Shown here: piece after piece, positions 58,019-64,000 of the stretch
Layout: the number at the start of each line of letters is the position of its first letter
Position numbering within the stretch: position 1 is the first letter of the stretch
Assembly (NCBI RefSeq): GCF_900168205.1
Contig: NZ_FUZE01000005.1
Location: 1-64,000 of the forward strand
DNA length: 64,000 bases
Reading direction: 5' to 3'
Source: Chryseobacterium balustinum
GTDB taxonomy: Bacteria; Bacteroidota; Bacteroidia; Flavobacteriales; Weeksellaceae
Program-made: the position numbers and the translations under genes
Notes under the pieces: model-generated
Seen by the model: only the letters and a program-made list of their open reading frames with translations
The model's database searches: none
Told to the model about the DNA's origin: nothing

Positions 58019-58657
58019 TTAATTAAATCTATATCCTACACCAGCTTGCAGAAAGCCAATTTTTGTTTCAAAACCATTTTTGTGCGTGTCAAAAAAGTTG
58101 AAATTGTATCGCGCGTCAACAAAAATTTTATCTGTTATTTTATATTCTGCACCAAGAAAAGGGAAGAGGTTTAGCGTTTTATAGCCAACTAGATCCTGAG
58201 AATCTGTACCATTTACAATTCCATCGGTTTTAACTTTTTCAGAAAGATTAAAACCGAAATTCATTCCTGCAGAAGCAGAAAATTTTGAAATAAAATAGTA
58301 TTTTACAGAAACAGGAACCTGAATCTGAGTAAATTGATAATTAAAATCAACAGTTCCCATTTCTACAATTTCGCTACCAACAAGCTGTACCAACGGAAGA
58401 GAATCTGTACCACCAACCTGAGTGTATAAAACTTCAGCCTGAATGCCCACTTTTGATGAAAGAGGTTTTTCTGCTACGAATCCTGCATAGAAATAGGATC
58501 TCGAATCTAGTTTATCATCAAAAAATTTCATGTTGGATAAGGAATAACCTGCTTTTACGCCAAATTTAAAATTTGCATCAGAGGTAGATTTTTGAGTTTG
58601 AGCACTAATAAGTCCCGAAATTGTGACTGAAAGGGCTAAAAAAAAATTCTTAGTCAT
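58019..58657 (-). CDS. Outer-membrane beta-barrel protein (porin family)
   Basis: The 212-residue protein has a signal peptide (to about LISAQ, residue 20) and alternating amphipathic strands ending in the aromatic LQAGVGYRFN, the hallmark of OMP b-barrel 2 / PorT-like proteins of Bacteroidota. Blocks FGVKAGYSLSNMKF and YAGFVAEKPLSSKVGIQAEV are typical. It likely forms an eight-stranded barrel without a known ligand. It is leftward, 86 nt after obg. Confidence 0.85.
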   Translation of the reverse strand: MTKNFFLALSVTISGLISAQTQKSTSDANFKFGVKAGYSLSNMKFFDDKLDSRSYFYAGFVAEKPLSSKVGIQAEVLYTQVGGTDSLPLVQLVGSEIVEMGTVDFNYQFTQIQVPVSVKYYFISKFSASAGMNFGFNLSEKVKTDGIVNGTDSQDLVGYKTLNLFPFLGAEYKITDKIFVDARYNFNFFDTHKNGFETKIGFLQAGVGYRFN

Positions 58658-58743
58658 AATTTTTTTTAATTTAATTTAAAAATGAAACGGAGAATTCTAA
58701 AAGAAATTGTGCTGCAATCAAGGATTACAGCACAATATTATTT

Positions 58744-59727
58744 CTAGCCATGCAATTGTTTCCAAATGGCATCTTTCAATTCCATTAAACCTTCTCCGGT
58801 AACGCCTGAGAAAAATAAAGGTTTTTTGTTTTCTGGGAATTCTGCTGCGATTTCTTTTTTCAATTCATCATCCAAAAGATCGGCTTTAGAAACAGAAATA
58901 ATAAAGTCCTTATCTAAAAGCTCAGGATTATATTCTTTTAATTCATTCTCCAAAATTTTAAACTCCTGAAAATGGTGTTCAGAATCTGCAGGAATTAAGA
59001 ATAATAAGATTGAATTTCTTTCAATATGTCTTAAGAATCTGTGACCAAGACCTTTACCTTCAGCAGCTCCTTCAATAATTCCCGGAATATCTGCCATTAC
59101 AAAAGATTTATAATTTCTGTAATCAACGATTCCTAAATTGGGCGTTAAAGTAGTAAATGCGTAATTGGCAATTTTTGGTTTTGCGGCAGAAACAGAAGCT
59201 AAAAGTGTAGATTTTCCTGCATTTGGGAAACCTACAAGACCTACATCAGCTAAGATTTTAAGTTCGAAAACGATGTAACCTTCCTGTCCGTCCATTCCGG
59301 GTTGTGCAAAACGGGGAGTTTGGTTGGTAGATGATTTGAAAAACTCATTTCCCTTACCACCTTTACCACCTTCCATCAAAATGATTTCCTGTCCATCTTC
59401 CAGAATTTCACCTACAACTTCTCCTTCTTCATTTTTAGCAATCGTTCCAATAGGAACGTTGATATAAACATCTTCTCCGAAAGCTCCAGTTAATTGGTTT
59501 TTAGCTCCGTTTTGTCCACGTTCAGCTTTAACGTGACGGGTATAACGAAGCGGAAGTAAAGTCCATTCGTGGGCATTTCCTCTCATGATAACGTGACCTC
59601 CACGACCACCATCTCCACCATCAGGACCTCCTTTAGGAATATATTTTTCACGGCGAAGGTGAGCAGAACCTCCACCACCGTGACCACTTTTACAATGAAT
59701 CTTTACGTAATCTACAAAATTTGACAT
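58744..59727 (-). CDS. obg: GTPase Obg (ObgE/CgtA)
   Basis: The 327-residue protein has the glycine-rich Obg fold (about 1-158; [20 protein letters not shown]) and a G domain with P-loop GFPNAGKST (about 165-173), switch [18 protein letters not shown], and the SKAD guanine motif. It lacks the C-terminal OCT domain, as is common outside Firmicutes. It is an essential ribosome-assembly and stress GTPase. It lies 81 nt downstream of adk on the same strand, in an obg-adk-hpt cluster. Confidence 0.96.
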   Translation of the reverse strand: MSNFVDYVKIHCKSGHGGGGSAHLRREKYIPKGGPDGGDGGRGGHVIMRGNAHEWTLLPLRYTRHVKAERGQNGAKNQLTGAFGEDVYINVPIGTIAKNEEGEVVGEILEDGQEIILMEGGKGGKGNEFFKSSTNQTPRFAQPGMDGQEGYIVFELKILADVGLVGFPNAGKSTLLASVSAAKPKIANYAFTTLTPNLGIVDYRNYKSFVMADIPGIIEGAAEGKGLGHRFLRHIERNSILLFLIPADSEHHFQEFKILENELKEYNPELLDKDFIISVSKADLLDDELKKEIAAEFPENKKPLFFSGVTGEGLMELKDAIWKQLHG

Positions 59728-59737
59728 ATATTTTTAA

Positions 59738-59812
59738 CTTAGGATTTAGGGCTTAGAGCTTAGGATTTAGCGTAAACAACTATTACCTAATTCCTAAACC
59801 CTAATTCCTTAT
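59738..59812. repeat. Intergenic TTAGGATTTAG word repeat
   Basis: CTTAGGATTTAG occurs at 59738-59749 and 59759-59770. Downstream, the complementary-style CCTAATTCCTAAACCCTAAT (59786-59805) completes an imperfect inverted repeat. It fills the obg-adk spacer. Confidence 0.75.
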
Positions 59813-60387
59813 TTTACTTTTTCTACTTCAGCAAAAAGTTTTTCGGAAATCTCGTTGATTTCTCCTACACCGTTGATCTCTACATATTTACCTTGTTGTT
59901 TGTAAAGCTCGGCTACTTCAGCTGTTTTTGCGTAGTATTCTTTTATTCTGTTTTCAATGATTTCTACATTGCTGTCATCAGATCTTCCGCTGATTTCGCC
60001 TCTTTTCAATAATCTTTCAACCAAAATAGTGTCTTCAACAACTAAAGAAAGACAAACATCAATATTATCATTCAGTTCTTCTTTCACTATTTTTTCCAAA
60101 GCTTCTGTCTGCACCGCAGTTCTAGGATATCCGTCGAAAATAAATCCTGCAGCATAGCTTGGTTTTCTGATTTCGTCAATCAGCATATCTGTTGTTACCT
60201 GATCCGGAACCAATTCTCCTTTATCGATAAAAGATTTTGCCAATTTTCCCAAGTCGGTATCATTTTTCATGTTGAATCTGAAAAGATCACCTGTTGAGAT
60301 TTGCTTTAAATTAAATTTCTCGATTAAGTTTTGCGCTTGAGTACCTTTTCCACTTCCTGGAGGACCGAAGAGAACAATGTTTATCAT
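59809..60387 (-). CDS. adk: Adenylate kinase
   Basis: The 192-residue enzyme has the P-loop GPPGSGKGTQ (residues 7-16), the AMP-binding STGDLFR, DGYPRT, and a short LID region (RLLKRGEISGRSDDSN) without the zinc cysteines. The length matches the short AK1-like form found in Bacteroidota. It catalyses ATP + AMP to 2 ADP in the cytosol. It lies between obg and hpt, all leftward, with repeat-filled spacers. Confidence 0.96.
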   Translation of the reverse strand: MINIVLFGPPGSGKGTQAQNLIEKFNLKQISTGDLFRFNMKNDTDLGKLAKSFIDKGELVPDQVTTDMLIDEIRKPSYAAGFIFDGYPRTAVQTEALEKIVKEELNDNIDVCLSLVVEDTILVERLLKRGEISGRSDDSNVEIIENRIKEYYAKTAEVAELYKQQGKYVEINGVGEINEISEKLFAEVEKVK

Positions 60388-60399
60388 AATGTTGTTTTG

Positions 60400-60527
60400 C
60401 TTTGGGCAATGGGCAATTTGCTTTTGGCGGTTTGCAACTTTGCTTTCAGCTTTTTTAGTTATTATTAAATTTATTTCTTTATTTTACTTTTTTAAGCTAA
60501 AAGCTGTGAGCTCATAGCCAACAGCGT
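60400..60527. repeat. Intergenic GCAATTTGC / AAAGCTGTGAGC word repeat
   Basis: The 140-nt adk-hpt spacer has repeated GCAA-GGGCAA-TTTGC words on the left and AGCTAAAAGC, GTGAGCTC and AGCC words on the right. These look like a decayed palindromic repeat. Confidence 0.6.
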
Positions 60528-61082
60528 TTAATGGTTGATTTGTCCGTCTTCCAATTGGTATAGATTCGATAGGTTTCTACCCAGTTCATCATAATCCAAT
60601 CCGTAACCCAAAACAAATTTATTTGGAATTTCTTTTCCAATATAATCTAACTTGAAATCTTTCTTATAAACTTCAGGTTTCAATAAGAATGAAGCAATTT
60701 TTACAGATTTCGGACGTTGCGTTTCATTAAAATATTTAAAAAGACTTTCAACGGTGTTTCCTGTGTCTACGATGTCTTCTACAAGAATGATGTGACGGTC
60801 TCTTACATCTTTCGTTAATTCCATTTTCTGATACACAATCCCAGTAGATTCTGTTCCTGCATAAGAACTCATCTGAATAAAAGCGATTTCGCAAGGTCCG
60901 GGATAATGCTTAAGAAGATCGGAGAAAAACATGATAACACCGTTTAATACACCGATGAAAACAGGTACTTCATCTTTGTAATCTTCATAGATTTTTAATG
61001 CGGTTGCCTTTACAATTTCCTGAATTTCGGCATCCTTTAAATAGGGAACAAAAGTTTTGTCGTGAACTTGAATACTTTCCAT
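60528..61082 (-). CDS. hpt: Hypoxanthine phosphoribosyltransferase
   Basis: The 184-residue protein has the PRPP motif ILVEDIVDTGNTV (about 97-109), the N-terminal FIGVLNGVIMFFSDLL strand-helix and FVLGYGLDYDELGRNL near the end. It salvages hypoxanthine and guanine with PRPP. The ATG at 61080-61082 (MESIQVHDK) is chosen over a codon 21 nt upstream that adds a non-conserved stretch. It is the first gene of the leftward hpt-adk-obg cluster. Confidence 0.93.
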   Translation of the reverse strand: MESIQVHDKTFVPYLKDAEIQEIVKATALKIYEDYKDEVPVFIGVLNGVIMFFSDLLKHYPGPCEIAFIQMSSYAGTESTGIVYQKMELTKDVRDRHIILVEDIVDTGNTVESLFKYFNETQRPKSVKIASFLLKPEVYKKDFKLDYIGKEIPNKFVLGYGLDYDELGRNLSNLYQLEDGQINH

Positions 61083-61321
61083 AAAATTTTTCGTAGAGCG
61101 CAAAGTTACGGATTTTTGATTAGAATATTTTTAAGTAGAGTATAGTTGTTTTATTTTTCTCAATATATAATGTGAAATTGTTTTGTTAATGACGTCTTTT
61201 TAGGTCATAAAATCTACAAATAAGGTATAATACTAATCTATTATGTTTAAAAAAATAATTTTAATCTCTATATATTTTTGATTTGTTCATTATTTTTGTA
61301 CTCAGTAAACATTTTCTATAT

Positions 61322-62020
61322 ATGGGTAATAAATTTTCTGACAACAGCCAAATAGGACTCGTTTCTTCTTTTTCTGAATTGATAAATACAAATTTTCAGG
61401 GAGCGATGAATGCAATCTGCTGGAACAGAAACTTGAGTGGAGATTTTAAAGAAATTGTTTCTAAGCTTCAATTGAAAGAAAATATTACAGAAGTTTCTAT
61501 TGAAAATCTTTTAGCACTGCAATTATCAGAACAAGGCAGTGTAGCAAGAGAAAATATTTTAAATGACTTACAGTTATTAACAGATTTCGGAGCATTACCC
61601 TCTCTTAATTTACTTAAAAATTACGAACGAGATGAAGAGTTTGATTTCATTTCTACAGATGTATATTCTTTTCATATAGATCGTTCATCTATTGGAACCG
61701 ATACTTTTTTATGCACTTATCATGGTGTTGCAAGTGATATTATATCCAACGATGAAGTTGAGCAAAAAATCTTAATTCCCGAGGTGAGAGAAAAGCTTAA
61801 AAAATTACATGATGGCCCGGAATCTGAATTTGAAACCTTCCTAAAAGAGTATTTCTTTGATCTTCATTATCAAGCAAAATTGAATGCAAAACCTGTCAAT
61901 TTAGGTGTAGGAAATCTTTGGCGATTGGCGGTAGATCATCCTTTACAAGAGGTTTTGCCTTGTGTTCACAGAGCTCCTGTGGAAAATGATGAGGAGTATC
62001 GGTTACTGTTGATTTGTTGA
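61322..62020 (+). CDS. DUF1826 domain protein
   Basis: The start at ATG 61322 gives 232 residues. The upstream codons would read through a TATTTTTG promoter-like box (61291-61298). The protein matches DUF1826: ICWNRNLSGDFKEIV, the middle DVYSFHIDRSSIGTDTFLCT, then GVGNLWRLAVDHPLQE and CVHRAP with spaced His/Cys that could bind metal. In other bacteria the family occurs near zinc-regulated COG0523 genes. No such partner is here. It is soluble. The gene is the last recognisable core gene before a gene-poor stretch. Confidence 0.85.
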   Translation: MGNKFSDNSQIGLVSSFSELINTNFQGAMNAICWNRNLSGDFKEIVSKLQLKENITEVSIENLLALQLSEQGSVARENILNDLQLLTDFGALPSLNLLKNYERDEEFDFISTDVYSFHIDRSSIGTDTFLCTYHGVASDIISNDEVEQKILIPEVREKLKKLHDGPESEFETFLKEYFFDLHYQAKLNAKPVNLGVGNLWRLAVDHPLQEVLPCVHRAPVENDEEYRLLLIC

Positions 62021-62132
62021 TGACTGAAAAACCACACTCTTTAGGTATGGTTATGTTTAATGTAATTTGATTTTTTTACTTTCCGATACAGTATCTATAA
62101 AAGTGTTTGTTGATGGTTGTTTACACAATACA

Positions 62133-62373
62133 AGGTGTACAAAAGTGGTACACAATTAAGATGCTGCAACATCTTTTTTTTCTACTTTACCGCACGAATC
62201 TCGTCATCGCAAACACCGATGAATAAAGGATTTTAGCTATTTTAGAGGTAAAATAAAAATGGCATTTGTGCTACTTTTGTACACCTCAAGCCTTATAAAC
62301 AAATGAAAATTAAATAGTTAACATTTCCCGACTGAATCTCTGATAATTAATAGATTCCGCCTGTACACCTCAA
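62133..62373. repeat. Cluster of GTGTAC palindrome and TGTACACCT direct and inverted repeats
   Basis: GTGTAC-N7-GTACAC lies at 62135-62153. AGGTGTACAAAAGT (62133 onward) is matched inverted by ACTTTTGTACACCT ending at 62286. The word TGTACACCTCAA occurs at 62278-62289 and 62362-62373. The arrangement resembles recombinase or att core and arm sites, but no integrase gene is in the window. Confidence 0.6.
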
Positions 62374-62534
62374 TTTTCATCTATTTACAGAGAAAATAGT
62401 TAAGTACTTATGTGCAAGCTTTATAATGATCAGAACAATTTCTTGCTTGTTCAATGAAAATTTCGGAAAATTTTCAGAATGCCAAATATACCATGCAGTA
62501 GTTGAATGATTTAATTATGCTAAAAAGCAATAAA

Positions 62535-62573
62535 TTTAATGAGCCACTTAATGTTTTTAATCGGCTCATTAAA
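62535..62573. repeat. Inverted repeat, 11-bp arms
   Basis: TTTAATGAGCC (62535-62545) is complementary to GGCTCATTAAA (62563-62573), with a 17-nt loop. No T-run follows and no gene precedes it closely, so it may be a relic of an element. Confidence 0.55.
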
Positions 62574-62901
62574 GTGTGCTTTAGTAAACTCAAAATAATT
62601 TCAACTGCTGCTTACAACCCTTTTCTTGCTTCTTATATTATAACAATCATTGAGAATCAAAATTTTACAAATTTACGGTTCCAATGAGATACTAATAATC
62701 CACTACGAAATATTTAAAATCAACTACCAAATAAAACTCCTAACATTATTTTAAAATAAAACTGTCCATTGTTTATCGAAATTTATTACAATCTTGCGAA
62801 CTCAAGTTCTACATTTCTTGACATCATGTCTGAGAATTGTTTTCATACGGGCGATTCTGAACCCACATCACTTAATTCTGATACTAACTCAATATGATAA
62901 T

Positions 62902-64000
62902 TTATAATTCAAATGTTGTAATCTTTTCATTTTCAATTAGCTCACTATCATCATATATTGATTTAACTAATTTTTTTTGAAAAAATAGTTTTTCTTCAAC
63001 TGTTTGAATTTCTGCTATGGCTTTATCAGAAGCAATCACAAACCACCCTTCTCCAACTTCCCCATCTTTCATAGGAGTCATATTCATATTGCCATTTGCC
63101 CAATAAATAGACTCAACCATTAATTCTCCTGATTTATTTTTCCATGCAAATAATTTTGTGGGTTCTGGAATCCAATCAAGATGTCTAGCTAAAACAGGAT
63201 TTAGTGCTATCCATCTTGATTTTATATCAAATTGATTAAATCTATGATCTCTATGAATTATTATAAAATGACCTCCCCCACGTAGATTGTGGTAATTATC
63301 ACTAAGCTTATGAAAGACTGTCCCAAAGATATAGGCTTCAGAATCGTCTATACTATCTGAGACCGTAATTTGCGATGAAAACTCCTCTGATGGACTTCCC
63401 CAATCTAAATTTTTAATAATATTATATTCTCCTATAATTTTAAAACCATTATCATAAATAATAAAACTAGCTTCCTGCAATCTTACATTATCCTCAATGT
63501 TATCAATCCAATCTTTTCTTACAAATTTATCTTTTTCAATTTTTGGAATGAAAGTTGGCTTTTTTATTGTGTGAAAAAATGGAACACTTTTATCTTTAGA
63601 TATTAATATTTCTCTAAGTTCTTCATTGTAACATGTATGAGAATCTATCAATTCAGTGGCTAATTGCATCATTGCCCTTAATGCTGTAATAACTCGGGGT
63701 CTATGAAATGAATATTTTAAATTAATTTCTTCTAGATGACTTCTTATTTCTTTTTCAGACTCAATAGTCCATTCATTCTCATTGCCTAACTCTTTCATCA
63801 AAGATTGTGTTCTTACCAATAAGTTAGACTTATCTAGTTCTGAAATTCTTGATATATAGTTAATTATATAACCAAAAGGCCTTATTAAATCATTAGGATT
63901 ATTAACATCTGATGCTGGAAAATATGAATCATTTTTTCTTCCCAATTTTAGTGATTTTATTTCTGGAATTTCTAAGGAGTAAATAGCAGGTAGCGCATTA
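62902..64000 (-). CDS. C-terminal part of a large unrecognised protein, cut by the window edge
   Basis: The frame is open from the stop at 62902 to the right edge. The apparent start at 63945 is a TTG, and 18 more in-frame codons (ALPAIYSLEIPEIKSLK) precede it, so the true start lies outside. I see 365 residues of soluble protein. A helical part (IRSHLEEINLKYSFHRPRVI) is followed by a beta-rich domain with repeated aromatic/charged turns (GGGHFIIIHRDHRFNQ, FKIIGEYNIIKN) and a WFVIASDKAIAEIQ segment. No family is recognised. Many accessory and defence proteins end this way, but that is only a guess. The stretch to its left carries att-like repeats. Confidence 0.6.
   Translation of the reverse strand, partial: NALPAIYSLEIPEIKSLKLGRKNDSYFPASDVNNPNDLIRPFGYIINYISRISELDKSNLLVRTQSLMKELGNENEWTIESEKEIRSHLEEINLKYSFHRPRVITALRAMMQLATELIDSHTCYNEELREILISKDKSVPFFHTIKKPTFIPKIEKDKFVRKDWIDNIEDNVRLQEASFIIYDNGFKIIGEYNIIKNLDWGSPSEEFSSQITVSDSIDDSEAYIFGTVFHKLSDNYHNLRGGGHFIIIHRDHRFNQFDIKSRWIALNPVLARHLDWIPEPTKLFAWKNKSGELMVESIYWANGNMNMTPMKDGEVGEGWFVIASDKAIAEIQTVEEKLFFQKKLVKSIYDDSELIENEKITTFEL

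Larger units (their letters stand above)
62021..62901. other. Gene-free stretch with repeated GTGTAC words
   Basis: About 880 nt with no convincing gene on either strand. A short rightward frame at 62502 has no family features and runs through a hairpin. The first 350 nt contain repeated TGTACACCT words and a palindrome. The rest is AT-rich. It may be a degraded integration site or the edge of an island. Confidence 0.5.

Noticed and set aside
62502..62687. Short rightward frame of 61 codons
   Set aside because: It has no domain or good start, and it reads straight through an 11-bp inverted repeat.

Overview
The window looks like the chromosome of a member of the Bacteroidota, class Flavobacteriia, most likely Chryseobacterium or a close relative in the Weeksellaceae. 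The reasons are: strongly AT-rich sequence; a type IX secretion C-terminal sorting signal; GLPGLI, GSCFA, S46 peptidase and Oar-like TonB receptor families; and recurrent promoter boxes of the TTTG-N18-22-TAnnTTTG type with no clear Shine-Dalgarno sequences. No rRNA, CRISPR array, transposase or complete prophage is visible. Most of the window is ordinary core and envelope gene content. The accessory signal sits at 2-4.6 kb, 24.7-25 kb, 33.3-37.8 kb and beyond 62 kb.

Layout. 0.1-4.6 kb: leftward small genes (DUF4256, a lipoprotein, YdeI-like, SMI1/KNR4, GLPGLI) and one gene broken by a single in-frame stop. 4.8-13 kb: M16 peptidase, an MFS/VOC pair facing a Crp/Fnr regulator across a palindromic operator candidate, dipeptidyl-peptidase 11 and a second Crp/Fnr regulator. 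13.3-20.2 kb: MgtC, a LuxR-type regulator, DUF1349, a large secreted leucine-rich protein and DNA ligase LigA. 20.4-28.6 kb: TonB receptor with a glycerophosphodiesterase, a decayed secreted-protein gene, an SDR, an unrecognised protein, PrmA and an SH3 protein. 28.7-33.1 kb: a leftward efflux operon (LTxxQ protein, DUF3302, HlyD, TolC-like) behind a third Crp/Fnr regulator.

33.3-37.8 kb is the most unusual region. Two copies of a tRNA-Arg/tRNA-Pro pair, the second with tRNA-Ser, flank an MFS gene, a class C beta-lactamase-like hydrolase and a tiny GIY-YIG nuclease gene. Four copies of the tRNA operon terminator separate these modules. A truncated tRNA-Arg copy overlaps the 3' end of the nuclease gene. 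It reads as a tRNA-terminator-bounded insertion hotspot.

38-45.6 kb: a cell-wall amidase, aspartase, and a small glycan cluster (two glycosyltransferases with TTG starts, a flippase, an FkbM methyltransferase). 45.8-57.3 kb: two DEAD-box helicases around a phosphate transport pair (DUF47/PiT), a polyprenyl diphosphate synthase, a GSCFA-DUF4269-TatD operon and two GT-C-like membrane proteins. 57.4-61.1 kb: a DUF6438 lipoprotein, an outer-membrane barrel, then obg, adk and hpt. 61.3 kb to the end: DUF1826, about 880 bp without genes but with repeated GTGTAC words, and the C-terminal part of a large unrecognised gene that runs off the right edge, possibly the start of a genomic island.

Several intergenic spacers hold self-complementary word repeats, each built from a different word. 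Coordinates and motif calls were read by eye. Family names rest on recognition of motifs, not on a database search.
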